A program made the position numbers and the translations under genes. Below are positions 25,761 to 34,585 of a stretch of DNA of 64,000 nucleotides, one piece after another (positions within the stretch are counted from its first letter, which is position 1; the number at the start of each line of letters is the position of its first letter). Location of the stretch: the NCBI RefSeq assembly GCF_004307995.1, contig NZ_SIRE01000013.1:186001-250000 (forward strand), written 5' to 3'. The stretch is from Paenibacillus thalictri (lineage in GTDB: Bacteria; Bacillota; Bacilli; Paenibacillales; NBRC-103111). The notes under the pieces were generated by a model that saw only the letters and a list, made by a program, of their open reading frames with translations, did not search any database and was not told where the DNA came from.

Positions 25761-26759
25761 ATGGCATCGATCGGTTCGCTTGCTTCCAGTAAAATCATCA
25801 CCCGTTATCCCGGTAATCCGATTCTCACCTCCGGGGACGTTCCTTATCAACCCGCTCTTGTGTTTAACGCAGGTGTCGCCAAATACGAAGGCCGGTATGT
25901 GATGATGTTTCGCAACGATTACGGCGACGCTGCAAACCAATCGCTGCTTCCGGCCCATACGACCAACGTAGGGCTCGCCTTTAGCAACGACGGGATTCAT
26001 TGGGACGTGCAGCCATCGCCTTGCTTTGGCATCGAAAACGACGAGATTATTCGAACATACGACCCTCGTATTACTGTAATGGACGGACGCTGTTACGTCT
26101 GCTTCGCGGTCGATACTAAACATGGCGTGCGCGGCGGGATTGCCGTGACCGACGACTTCGCGAGCTTTGAGGTGCTCAGCATGTCGGCACCGGACAACCG
26201 CAATATGGTGTTGTTTCCGGAAACGTTCGGCGGCAAATACGTACGTCTGGAACGTCCGTTTCCCGTATACGGCAAAGGCGGAAAGGACAGCTTCGATATA
26301 TGGATATCCGATTCCCCGGATTTGAAATATTGGGGAAACACGGAGCTGCTGCTCGGCTTGGAGCAGGTGCCGTTTGCCAATGACAAGATAGGCCCGGGAG
26401 CGCCGCCGATTAAAACATCGGAAGGCTGGCTGACCACCTTCCATTCGGTGGACATCGACCACAACCGCGGGAAAAACGGCTGGGAGCCGTATTGGAAAAA
26501 ACGCTATTGCGCGGGCATCATGCTGCTTGATTTGGATAATCCGTACATCGTCAAAGGCATGTGCAAAGAACCTTTGCTTGCACCCGAAACCGGTTATGAG
26601 ACGGACGGAGGTTTTCGAAACCACGTTATTTTCCCGGGCGGAATGATTTTGGAAGACGACGGCGAAGTGAAGATTTACTATGGAGCGGCAGATACCGTAG
26701 AATGTTTGGCGACCGCCCACGTGGACGATTTGATCCGGCTTTGTTTACCGATGGATTAA
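25761..26759 (+). CDS. Glycoside hydrolase family 130 protein
   Basis: A 332-residue five-bladed propeller of GH130. Family blocks seen: FNAGVAKYEGRYVMMFRND, TYDPRIT (Asp101, the expected general acid in GH130), LFPETFGGKYVRLERPF, KIGPGAPPI and YYGAADT. GH130 enzymes phosphorolyse or hydrolyse beta-mannosides and related glycosides; no signal peptide, so it works in the cytosol on sugar imported by the upstream transporter. A 30-base tandem repeat covers the stop codon region (26747-26790). GGAAAGGGG precedes the ATG. Confidence 0.9.
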   Translation: MASIGSLASSKIITRYPGNPILTSGDVPYQPALVFNAGVAKYEGRYVMMFRNDYGDAANQSLLPAHTTNVGLAFSNDGIHWDVQPSPCFGIENDEIIRTYDPRITVMDGRCYVCFAVDTKHGVRGGIAVTDDFASFEVLSMSAPDNRNMVLFPETFGGKYVRLERPFPVYGKGGKDSFDIWISDSPDLKYWGNTELLLGLEQVPFANDKIGPGAPPIKTSEGWLTTFHSVDIDHNRGKNGWEPYWKKRYCAGIMLLDLDNPYIVKGMCKEPLLAPETGYETDGGFRNHVIFPGGMILEDDGEVKIYYGAADTVECLATAHVDDLIRLCLPMD

Positions 26760-26790
26760 ATGCCGGTGGATCGAACACCGATGGATTAAA
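26747..26790. repeat. Short tandem duplication at the GH130 stop codon
   Basis: ACCGATGGATTAAA occurs at 26747-26760 and again at 26777-26790, period 30; the first copy contains the TAA stop of the GH130 gene. Confidence 0.75.
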
Positions 26791-26800
26791 CCATCTAAAT

Positions 26801-26997
26801 AAAACCCCCGCAAACAGGGTAGGCCACTGAGAAAGTGAACGCTGTGTGCGCGAATCATTCTCTAGAGTCGCTAGTTGTCCCCCGTTAGTATCCGCTCGCA
26901 GTGGATGAAATTCAGGGACAAAAGCGAACGCTGACGTTTTTCTAGAATGAGCTCGCGCACTCTGCTTTCAGTGGCTTTCCAACATGCGGGGGTTTTT
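26801..26997. terminator. Terminator hairpin with a repeat in its loop
   Basis: AAAACCCCCGCA (26801-26812) pairs with TGCGGGGGTTTT (26985-26996), with T-rich ends on both strands, between convergent GH130 and binding-protein genes. The roughly 170-base loop is almost wholly the palindromic repeat at 26821-26978. Confidence 0.75.
26821..26978. repeat. Palindromic repeat, copy 2 (long form)
   Basis: Starts AGGCCACTGAGAAAGTGAAC and ends in CTTTCAGTGGCTTT, nearly complementary. Farther in, TCATTCTCTAGA faces TCTAGAATGA, and TTGTCCC faces GGGACAA, so the whole element of about 158 bases can fold into one long imperfect hairpin. Its ends resemble copy 1 (16832) and copy 3 (31096), while its middle is longer, suggesting copy 1 lost the centre. 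Confidence 0.75.
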
Positions 26998-27018
26998 ACG
27001 CTTTACAAGGCTGCACAG

Positions 27019-28314
27019 CTAACGTATTTGCGCCATGATCGCTTCAATTTCCTCACGGCTCAGTTCTTCTTCGCTGGCAAGCGTAACAACGGCATCAAGC
27101 AGCAGCTGCGCCCTGCGCGGTTCGATCTCCTGGTCGTAAAATCCGAAAAAACCGGACCGGTCCCCCGCGACATGCTCCATATAATCGTAAATGGCGGAAC
27201 CTGCCGCCGGGCGGGTCAGGGGCATATCGAGGAAAGGCGCATTGGCGCCGCTAGCTTGCGCGTATTTGACGCGTTCTTTTTTGTCGAGCAGAAACTGCAG
27301 CGCCTCGAAGGACGCTTCACGCTGCTTGCTTCCTGCGGACATGGCCCATCCGACGGCATATCCGCCGTAATATTCCATCTCGCCGGCCACGCCCGGCATC
27401 TCCGGGAAGCCGAAGTAGCCGATGTTGTTTTTCTGCTTCTCATCCTCCATCAGCTTTCCGGCAACCCAATCGCCTTGTATGTACATGGCCGCTTCGCCGG
27501 CCAGAAAAGCCTTCTCCGCCATAATGACGTCCATCCCTAGAAAACCGGGGATAAACGCTTTGTTTTTGACCAGCTCCCGGAATTTTAAGCCGGCTTCCAA
27601 AAAAGCCGGATCGCTGAAGTCTCCGGCGCGTGATACCGTTTTTTTGAAAGCGGGCTCCCCGCCCAGCCGATGGTTAATATAGGCAAACCAGTGCAGCAGC
27701 GGCCAGCGGTCCTTACCGGCGACGGAAACCGAAGTAATTCCTTTTTGCGACAACACTTGAATGATCCGGATCAGATCGGCCCAGCTTTGCGGCGGCTGCA
27801 AGCCGTGTTCCGCAAACATCGCTTTGTTGTACCATACGACGACCCGCTGAATCGTATGGGGGAAGCCGTAAATACGCCCGTCGTAAGTTACGCTTTGCAG
27901 CGCTTCGGGGATGTACTGGCGCTTTAAGTCGCGGCTTTGCTCCAACAGATCGGTCACATCCGCAACGGCATGCGAGTCGACCATACGTTTAAAGCTTTCT
28001 CCGGACCAATATTGGAAAAGATCCGGCATATTGCCGGAAACCATAGCGACGCGAAGTTTGTTTTTATACGCTTCCGTTTCGTAGAAAAAGGGCACGATTT
28101 GCATCTGCTTGTGCGTTTCGTTGAACGTACGGATGCTCTCCTGCAGAATCGTTTGCCGCCGATCCAGCGTTTCCACGTTCCACATCGTAATTTTGACGGG
28201 AGCGGGCTCCGCTTGACGGCGCTCCGGACTGAACCGGACCATGTCCGGCATACAGCCGGTCATCAGGATCAATAATGCCAATAGGGCAGCGGCCGCAGCT
28301 TTGCGTTTCAACAT
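27019..28314 (-). CDS. Substrate-binding lipoprotein linked to a two-component system
   Basis: A 431-residue solute-binding lipoprotein: signal with lipobox LMTGC (Cys about 21), then a type 1 binding fold with KITMWNVE, NMPDLFQYW and MYIQGDWVAGKL. It is the last gene of the minus-strand run and starts 27 bases after the AraC-type regulator. In AraPST-type systems a binding lipoprotein hands the sugar signal to the kinase; the position here fits that role better than bulk uptake (inference), since a separate binding protein is encoded with the permeases at 33032. GGAGGA lies about 12 bases upstream. Confidence 0.9.
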   Translation of the reverse strand: MLKRKAAAAALLALLILMTGCMPDMVRFSPERRQAEPAPVKITMWNVETLDRRQTILQESIRTFNETHKQMQIVPFFYETEAYKNKLRVAMVSGNMPDLFQYWSGESFKRMVDSHAVADVTDLLEQSRDLKRQYIPEALQSVTYDGRIYGFPHTIQRVVVWYNKAMFAEHGLQPPQSWADLIRIIQVLSQKGITSVSVAGKDRWPLLHWFAYINHRLGGEPAFKKTVSRAGDFSDPAFLEAGLKFRELVKNKAFIPGFLGMDVIMAEKAFLAGEAAMYIQGDWVAGKLMEDEKQKNNIGYFGFPEMPGVAGEMEYYGGYAVGWAMSAGSKQREASFEALQFLLDKKERVKYAQASGANAPFLDMPLTRPAAGSAIYDYMEHVAGDRSGFFGFYDQEIEPRRAQLLLDAVVTLASEEELSREEIEAIMAQIR

Positions 28315-28341
28315 AACCGTTTTTTCCTCCTCATCTTACGA

Positions 28342-29172
28342 TTACGTATCTGCCGCCTCCTCCGCCGATCCGCCATCGCCTAGTTTGAACTGTACCCGGA
28401 ATTCCCGCGGTGTCATGCCTTCGGTTTCCCGAAAGACGCGAACAAAATATTTCGAGGCGGCAAAACCGACCTGCTCGGCGATTTCATAGATTCGGCTGTC
28501 CGTTTGCAGCAGCAGCTTTTTGGCCTGACGCAGCCGTAGTCCCGTGATGTAATCGGTAAATGTAAGTTTTGTTTCTTCTTTAAACAGCACGGAAGCGTAA
28601 CTGGCGTTCAAGTGGATATGTTCGGCCACCTCCTTCATGCTGAGCGCGGGGCTGTTCCATTCGCGGGCAATAAAACGAAGCGCCTGCCGGATCGATTCGT
28701 TTTTCACCTCGGGGAGCGTGGGAACGGCATCATTCAACTCACGAGATGAGAGGGACTTGTGATCCGCGGTTTGGCGCGCCCGCTTCATTTTAGACATATG
28801 CAAACATGCTTCTTCCACGGCTTTCACTAAAGCTTCCTGTTCGACAGGTTTTAAAATATAGTTGATGGCGCCAAGCTGAAGCGCTTTCCTGGCGTATTCG
28901 AATTCCGCATAACCGGTAAGCAGAATCGAAGTCAACTCGGATTCTTCATGCTTCAGGCGTTCCAGCAGCTCCAGTCCGTTCAAGCCGGGCATCCGAATAT
29001 CCGTAATAAGCAGATCGACCGGATGCTCTGAGGCATAAGCCAACGCATCGGTCCCGTTCTCCACCGCATGCAGACGGTGTGCGCCTTGCGCCCACATTTC
29101 CAGCGTACGGTGGATGCCTCGGCGGGTAGGCAGCTCGTCTTCCGCGATAAGTATACTGATGGGCTCGAACAT
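28342..29172 (-). CDS. Response regulator, AraC family
   Basis: A 276-residue regulator, shorter than YesN types: receiver (E11/D12, phospho-acceptor D58 in LLITDIRMPGLNG, Lys in ILKPVE) linked by about 40 residues to a C-terminal AraC domain (about 165-265, SYASVLFKEETKLTFTDYITGLRLRQAKKLL and the VGFAASKYFVRVFRETEGMTPREFR closing helix). The kinase stop is 37 bases upstream and the lipoprotein follows. It probably activates the importer genes at 31156-34393. Confidence 0.93.
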   Translation of the reverse strand: MFEPISILIAEDELPTRRGIHRTLEMWAQGAHRLHAVENGTDALAYASEHPVDLLITDIRMPGLNGLELLERLKHEESELTSILLTGYAEFEYARKALQLGAINYILKPVEQEALVKAVEEACLHMSKMKRARQTADHKSLSSRELNDAVPTLPEVKNESIRQALRFIAREWNSPALSMKEVAEHIHLNASYASVLFKEETKLTFTDYITGLRLRQAKKLLLQTDSRIYEIAEQVGFAASKYFVRVFRETEGMTPREFRVQFKLGDGGSAEEAADT

Positions 29173-29209
29173 GGGCCACCTCCAAGGAGGGAATTGGGAT
29201 TGTATAACC

Positions 29210-30976
29210 TTATAAGGGCAAAAACAAATCTACCTCGGTTCCAGCGTTTTCGCTTCTTGCAAAATACACGCCGTACGGTTCACCGTAATGCAACCGGATT
29301 CGCGCCTGTACGTTCATCAGCCCGATACCCGAACCTGACGTCTGCAGCGGGCGGTACTGCTCCAGGTTTTGGGCGATGTGCGCCGCTTGGTCGGCGGTCA
29401 TCCTGTCGCCGTTGTCTTGGACCTTGATGTTCAGAGCAGGTTTGCCGTTCAGCTCGGATAAGCAAACGGTGACGATGACGCGGCCGCCGCTCACTTTAGG
29501 TTCGATGCCGTATTGGATCGCATTTTCCACAAGCGGCTGAATGAGCAGCTTGGGGATGCTGATCTCGCCAAGCTCCGGATCCATCCGGATGTCCCACACA
29601 AGCCGGTGGGCGAGGCGGAACTGCATAATTTCCAAATACCGGCGGCAGTGTTCGATTTCCTCTTGCAGTTTAATCCAATCGTCGCCTCCCGACGTCTTGA
29701 TCGTGTAACGGAACAACCGCGACAACGAAACGACAAGATGGGCCGCTTCCTGCTGCTCGCGGTCGATCAGCGTCCAATACAGCGATTCCAGCGTATTAAA
29801 CAGAAAGTGCGGATGGATTTGCGCCTGCAGCATTTTGATTTCGGCCTGATTTTTCAGCTTCTCTTTCTCGTATACGGTTTCGACCAGATGGTGAAGCTCG
29901 CGGGTCAGCTTGTTGTATGCGCCGTTCAGCTCGTTCATCTCGTAGTTGAAATACGTCACTTCATTAGGAGTCGGCAGCGTAAAATGAACGCCGCGCATTT
30001 TGCGCCACAACTTGCGGATCGGCAGCGTAATCATACTGGACAAAGGCCATAGCAGCGCCAGTGAGATAAGCAGCCCAACCGCCAGCGCAAACCACAAAAT
30101 TTGCTTCAGTACATCGAGTTTTCCGGTAATGGTGCTAAGCGGCACAAGAATATGAATCGACCATCCGAACTGCCGGGTTTGTTTAATAATGTGCAAATAG
30201 TTGCTGCCGTTGATCGTAATAACCGGATACATGCCCTGATCGTCCGTCCGGCTGGCGACATTGAGATTGGCGTATTCCGGCAGAAGCGGTTCGGTGGAGG
30301 CGATCAACAGATGGTTTTGGTCGTAAAGATGCATGCTGCTGCCCGAGATGGACGTATATTCCTCATTAAAAAAATCAAGCATCGACTTCATCGATTTAAT
30401 CACGACATATCCGCCGCCGGCCAAATGATCCTGCTCCAGCCTGACCTGCCGGACGGCAAGCAGCACGTTGCTGTCGTCGGGATGGGTGCCGATGAAGGTA
30501 AGTTGTCCGGATTTGATTTGCTCCAGCGTTTGCGGATCGTTGCCGGCGAGATCGGACCATTTTTTATTTTCCAGCGGATAAAACGGTTCGTTCACCGCGT
30601 ACAAATCGATGCTTTTGACAATCCATGAGAACGCTACCAATTGATCGAGAATCGGACGTACCGAAAGCTTCTGATCGATTGGTATCAGGTGGCCCTGCTT
30701 GGATCTGTACAGCAGCGATTGAATTCGCGGGTCGGTCACCGCCTGCAAGCTGATCGTATCGATCTGGCTTAACACGGCGTCCACCCGGGCGCCCGCTTGT
30801 TTAGCCGTTTCCTCCAAGTTTTCTTCGGTCGTCTGGATAAATATTGCCGTTGTCGCTTTATATAGAAATCCTCCCGCAGTGGAGAGCACTGCGGCAAGCA
30901 CAAGCAGAAATCCGGCCAATATTTGCGTGCGTGTGCGGTTTAAGCGAAGCCAATCGATTATTTTGTACATGCCCAC
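29210..30976 (-). CDS. Sensor histidine kinase, YesM type
   Basis: A 588-residue membrane kinase. One helix at about 13-36 and another at about 290-310 flank an extracellular dCache-like sensor; a HAMP-like region, His_kinase with MLQAQIHPHFLFNTLESLYW, and HATPase with NAIQYGIEPKVSGG and GSGIGLMNVQARI follow. It pairs with the AraC-type regulator. A separate binding lipoprotein at the end of the run may contact its sensor domain. Confidence 0.93.
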   Translation of the reverse strand: MGMYKIIDWLRLNRTRTQILAGFLLVLAAVLSTAGGFLYKATTAIFIQTTEENLEETAKQAGARVDAVLSQIDTISLQAVTDPRIQSLLYRSKQGHLIPIDQKLSVRPILDQLVAFSWIVKSIDLYAVNEPFYPLENKKWSDLAGNDPQTLEQIKSGQLTFIGTHPDDSNVLLAVRQVRLEQDHLAGGGYVVIKSMKSMLDFFNEEYTSISGSSMHLYDQNHLLIASTEPLLPEYANLNVASRTDDQGMYPVITINGSNYLHIIKQTRQFGWSIHILVPLSTITGKLDVLKQILWFALAVGLLISLALLWPLSSMITLPIRKLWRKMRGVHFTLPTPNEVTYFNYEMNELNGAYNKLTRELHHLVETVYEKEKLKNQAEIKMLQAQIHPHFLFNTLESLYWTLIDREQQEAAHLVVSLSRLFRYTIKTSGGDDWIKLQEEIEHCRRYLEIMQFRLAHRLVWDIRMDPELGEISIPKLLIQPLVENAIQYGIEPKVSGGRVIVTVCLSELNGKPALNIKVQDNGDRMTADQAAHIAQNLEQYRPLQTSGSGIGLMNVQARIRLHYGEPYGVYFARSENAGTEVDLFLPL

Positions 30977-31095
30977 ACACCTTTTTCGGAACGGTCGGCT
31001 GAAGGTTAGCCGTATGGGTTAAGAATATATGCTCCCATCATACCGCAAATGACGGCAATGCGCACCGTCCATTGGGCGGTACGCATCGGTTTGTT

Positions 31096-31145
31096 GGAGG
31101 CCACTGAAAAGTGAACGCTGCATGAGCGAATCATGCTTCCGATCG
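31096..31145. repeat. Palindromic repeat, copy 3 (half copy)
   Basis: Begins GGAGGCCACTGAAAAGTGAA and matches the reverse of copy 1's right half (16858-16907) at about 47 of 50 positions, then stops at GATCG; the complementary arm is missing. It lies 11 bases past the permease stop codon at 31156, between permease and kinase genes, within the proposed long operon. Confidence 0.75.
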
Positions 31146-31155
31146 TCCAATCGGT

Positions 31156-31977
31156 TCAGCCCTTGACGGCCCCAGCGGACAACCCGCCGATCACCTTCTC
31201 TTGAGCGAAGAAATATCCGAGCAAAAGCGGCAGCGTCCCCAGCGTAAGTGTCGCCATAATGCCGGGCACATTGACGGAAAATTCGCCGTAGAACGCCCTG
31301 AGCCCGAGGGGCAGCGTCATTTTGGCAGGGGTGGTGATCAGGACAAGTCCAAATACGAATTCGTTCCAGATGTGAATGAAGTTATAGATGCCAACCGTGG
31401 CCAGCGCGGGTGTGAGCAGCGGGAATAAGATGCTCCAGAACAGCCGGGCATGGCTGGCGCCGTCGACGGTAGCGGCCTCATCCAGCTCGCGCGGAATGTC
31501 ATGCACGAACTGCGTCAAAATAATCACGGAAATCGGCAGGCTGAAGGCGATGTAAGGACCGGCCAGCGCCCACAGCGTATCGTACAGACCGATTTGCTTG
31601 GTCAATATGTACACCGGAATCAGCGTTGTATGAACGGGGATCATCATACCCGCCAAAAACAAATAAAAGATCGGGCGGTTCAGCTTAAACCGCATCCGCA
31701 CCAGCGGATAACTGACCATGGCCGAGAGCAGCACGATGGCAAGCAGGCATACGGACGAAATGAGCAGACTGTTGGCGAAATAACGGCCGATGCCGAGCTT
31801 GAACACCTGGATATAGTTATCTGCATGGAAACCGGAAAGCAGCGACACCGGACTGGCGAAAAATTGCTGCTGCGTCTTCAGCGATGTTGCCGCCATATAC
31901 ACAAACGGATAACCGGTGAAAACTAGAAAAACGATGGCAAGCCCGTGCAGCAGCACGCGGCGGGTCAGAAGTAGCAT
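31156..31977 (-). CDS. Sugar ABC transporter permease, MalG type
   Basis: A 273-residue permease with about six helices. The coupling loop is ELDEAATVDGASHARLFWSILFPLLTP and the end KVIGGLSAGAVKG is typical of the MalG-side subunit. The frame extends to 32079, but ATG 31977 is preferred for its match to family length and the GAAAGGA site. It overlaps no neighbour; the MalF-side gene ends 31 bases upstream. Confidence 0.92.
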   Translation of the reverse strand: MLLLTRRVLLHGLAIVFLVFTGYPFVYMAATSLKTQQQFFASPVSLLSGFHADNYIQVFKLGIGRYFANSLLISSVCLLAIVLLSAMVSYPLVRMRFKLNRPIFYLFLAGMMIPVHTTLIPVYILTKQIGLYDTLWALAGPYIAFSLPISVIILTQFVHDIPRELDEAATVDGASHARLFWSILFPLLTPALATVGIYNFIHIWNEFVFGLVLITTPAKMTLPLGLRAFYGEFSVNVPGIMATLTLGTLPLLLGYFFAQEKVIGGLSAGAVKG

Positions 31978-32008
31978 AAGCGAATCGTCCTTTCTATAGA
32001 AGTTGTCG

Positions 32009-32953
32009 TTATGCCGCCGTCTTGCCGCGGTTTTTATCGGCTGCCAAAATAATGACGGCAACGATAAAGGCAATGACAAACATCGTAAACGAGATCGAGC
32101 TGGCGTACCCCATGCTGAATTTGGAAAACGCCTGTTTGTACATGTACGTTGCCATCAGCTCGGTGCTGCTGGCCGGACCGCCTTCGGTCATCACAAAAAT
32201 CAGGTCGAAATATTTCAGCGAACCGATGACCGATAAAACGGATGAAGTGACGATGGTCGGTTTCAACAGCGGCAATGTGATATGCCAAAATTGCTTGGAA
32301 CCGCTGCATCCGTCGATCTTGGCCGATTCGTAAATTTCTTCGGGAATGCCGACCATAGCGGCGCGGAACAAAATCATATAAAACGGGGCGAACTGCCAGC
32401 AAATCGTTGCCGTAACCGCCCAGAAAGCGGTTTTGGCGTCGCCGAGCCAGCCCTTTTGCCATGATTGAAGCCCAAGCACGTCAAGTGTTTGGTTTACGAT
32501 ACCCATGGTCGGATCGTAGATAAACGTCCACAAAATGCCAAGTGCGACGGTTGACATCAAAAGCGGCATAAAATAGATGGTTCTGTACAAGCGAATGCCG
32601 CGGATCGGCGCGGTGAGTATAAGCGCCATCGCCAGGCCAAGCGGCAGCTGGGTGACGATCGAAGCGACAACAAGCAGCAAATTGTTGCCGATCGTTTTCA
32701 TAAATACGGTATCCGCCAGCAGTTTCGCATAATTGCCGAAACCGATGAACGCTTTCTCGGACTGGATGCCGTTCCAGTTAAACAAGCTGTAGTACAGCGT
32801 GGCGAAGATCGGGACAATGACGTACAGCAAATAAACGAGCAGCGCCGGTCCGATAAAGCCGATTAAAAATGCGGTATTCCGAAATCGGTTTGTTTTTACA
32901 GTTCGGTGCGTTTCCGCTTGAACGGCGGCGCGGTATTCAAGCTCGTTGTTCAT
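32009..32953 (-). CDS. Sugar ABC transporter permease, MalF type
   Basis: A 314-residue permease of about six helices. Family marks: an N-terminal FIGPALLVYLLYVIVPIFATLYYSLFNWNG block and the coupling loop IYESAKIDGCSGSKQFWHITLPLLKPT. It partners the MalG-type permease at 31156 and the binding protein at 33032. AAGGGGGTAT lies 7 bases before the ATG. No ATPase gene is near. Confidence 0.93.
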   Translation of the reverse strand: MNNELEYRAAVQAETHRTVKTNRFRNTAFLIGFIGPALLVYLLYVIVPIFATLYYSLFNWNGIQSEKAFIGFGNYAKLLADTVFMKTIGNNLLLVVASIVTQLPLGLAMALILTAPIRGIRLYRTIYFMPLLMSTVALGILWTFIYDPTMGIVNQTLDVLGLQSWQKGWLGDAKTAFWAVTATICWQFAPFYMILFRAAMVGIPEEIYESAKIDGCSGSKQFWHITLPLLKPTIVTSSVLSVIGSLKYFDLIFVMTEGGPASSTELMATYMYKQAFSKFSMGYASSISFTMFVIAFIVAVIILAADKNRGKTAA

Positions 32954-32991
32954 TTCGGGATACCCCCTTCTGCCCGGTATAAAGTTGGAAA

Positions 32992-33009
32992 GGGGAGGCT
33001 GGCCTCCCC
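32992..33009 (-). other. Hairpin between binding-protein and permease genes
   Basis: GGGGAGG and CCTCCCC pair around a 4-base loop, followed on the minus strand by TTT. It lies between the binding protein and the MalF-type permease, where such hairpins often protect the upstream message and lower downstream expression. Confidence 0.55.
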
Positions 33010-33031
33010 CGGTTATGGAGCAACAGATTTT

Positions 33032-34393
33032 TTATTTCTTCAGCACTTCTTTGGCTTTGGCTTCCATCTGTTTGGCCGCTTCGGCCGGCGTCATCGTCAG
33101 ACCAAACAGCTCCTGCGTCGTGTCCTTGTGCAGCTCGGCGAGTTCCGGCGGCAGCGTCTGGTCGTAATAAGTTTGCAAAAACTGCGCTTTGCTCAGCATG
33201 TCGTTAAGCTGTACGGCAAACGGGTCTTTGTAATTGACGCCTTTCACCGCAGAGATGGCGCTTGCTTCGTCGGCCAGCTTTTGCGCGAGCTCCACCGAAG
33301 TCAGCGCTTTGACCAGCTCGACGGCCAGATCGGGGTATTTCGATTTGGCGGACACGGAGAATACCGGCGATACGCCGCCTACAACGTTGGTGATCTTGCC
33401 TTTTCCGCCATTAATGGCCGGGAAAGGGAAAATGCCAACCTTGCTTTCAAATTCCGGAGCTTCGTTGCGCACGTTGTTGATGTACGACGAGGTTTGCATC
33501 TCCATGGCCGCTTTGCCTGTGTAAATCAGCTGACGCGACTGGCCGGTATCGTAAGTGAGCCCGTTAAAGCCAGGATTAAACGCCCCGCGTTTGACCAAAT
33601 CCTGGATCATTTCACCGGCTTTGACGTAGCCTTCATCCGAGAAATTACGGCCTGTGCGCTCGAAAGCTTCGTTGAAAATTTCCGGACCGGAAAGCCGTTC
33701 CGCGAAATACATCAGGAAGAAAGCAGCCGGCCATTTCGTTTTATTGGCCATGGCAATCGGAATGATGTTTTCTTTCTTCAGCTTGTCTACTATTGCCAGC
33801 AGATCATCGTAGGTTTGCGGCGGCTGCAAGTTGTATTTGGCGAATATCTCTTTGTTGTAGAAAAACGGGACAACACCCATGCCCAGCGGTGCGCCGTATA
33901 TTTTCGAGTTAAACGTAGATGCGCTGAGCGCCGCCGGCAAATAATTGTCGGCGCTGATTTTGCCTGTCAGGTCAAGCACTTGGCCTGCCGACACGAACTG
34001 CTTCAGCCAGCCGCCGCCCCAGGAGTGGAACACATCGGGCGGAGTTCCGCCGCCCATAGCGACCGACAGCTTTGTTTTGTACGGATCGTTAGGGATTTGC
34101 ACGACCTCGACGTCGGCATCGGCATGGGACTGCATAAATTTCTGCACCGCGGCTTCGATCAGCTCTTTCTTTTTGCCGGTTTCGATGTACCATAAAGACA
34201 GCTTCTTTTTCTCCGCGCTGGCAGCGGGTGCGGCGGCCGGGGCGGGAGTTTGGGCAGCTGGCTGCGCCGTTTTGTCGGAGCCTCCGGCCGGTTTGGCGGC
34301 GGCATCCTTTGAGGCGGCCGACGTTCCGCCTCCGCTTCCGCAGGCGGTGAGCAGCAGCACGCTGGCGCTGAGCATGGAAATGATTTTTTTCAT
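33032..34393 (-). CDS. Sugar ABC transporter substrate-binding lipoprotein
   Basis: A 453-residue solute-binding lipoprotein: short signal ending LLTAC (Cys 18), Gly/Ala/Pro-rich linker, then a binding fold with LSLWYIETGKKKELIEAAV, TPPDVFHSWGG and MEMQTSSY. The frame runs to 34492, but ATG 34393 has GAGGGG 7 bases upstream and gives a proper signal. It is the first gene of the minus-strand run and supplies the permeases. A cre-like site lies upstream at 34462-34476. Confidence 0.92.
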   Translation of the reverse strand: MKKIISMLSASVLLLTACGSGGGTSAASKDAAAKPAGGSDKTAQPAAQTPAPAAAPAASAEKKKLSLWYIETGKKKELIEAAVQKFMQSHADADVEVVQIPNDPYKTKLSVAMGGGTPPDVFHSWGGGWLKQFVSAGQVLDLTGKISADNYLPAALSASTFNSKIYGAPLGMGVVPFFYNKEIFAKYNLQPPQTYDDLLAIVDKLKKENIIPIAMANKTKWPAAFFLMYFAERLSGPEIFNEAFERTGRNFSDEGYVKAGEMIQDLVKRGAFNPGFNGLTYDTGQSRQLIYTGKAAMEMQTSSYINNVRNEAPEFESKVGIFPFPAINGGKGKITNVVGGVSPVFSVSAKSKYPDLAVELVKALTSVELAQKLADEASAISAVKGVNYKDPFAVQLNDMLSKAQFLQTYYDQTLPPELAELHKDTTQELFGLTMTPAEAAKQMEAKAKEVLKK

Positions 34394-34461
34394 TTGTTTA
34401 CCCCTCTTCCTGTTCGAGATCGTCGTTACATGGTTAATTGTAGCAACATCTCCGTTAAAAA

Positions 34462-34476
34462 ATAGAGCGCTTTCAT
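34462..34476 (-). promoter_or_regulatory. Candidate CcpA cre site
   Basis: On the minus strand ATGAAAGCGCTCTAT matches the cre consensus WTGNAANCGNWNNCW at all fixed positions except the C near the end. It lies about 70 bases before the binding-protein start, consistent with carbon catabolite repression of the importer. Confidence 0.55.
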
Positions 34477-34585
34477 TTGATAAAAATACCAATTTGATTG
34501 GATTTTAGGTGCCGGCAGGAATTTTATTCCTTGCCTTCGAATTAATAAACGTACGAAATCATCTCCCAAAGGAGTGACCGGCATA

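Noticed and set aside
25740..26720. Long minus-strand open frame (326 codons) across the GH130 gene
   Set aside because: It lies opposite a clear GH130 gene and its peptide has no recognisable domain or ribosome site. It is a shadow of codon bias.
32906..34195. 429-codon plus-strand frame opposite the binding-protein gene
   Set aside because: Composition is Arg/Phe/His-rich, no ribosome site, and the opposite strand encodes a clear lipoprotein.
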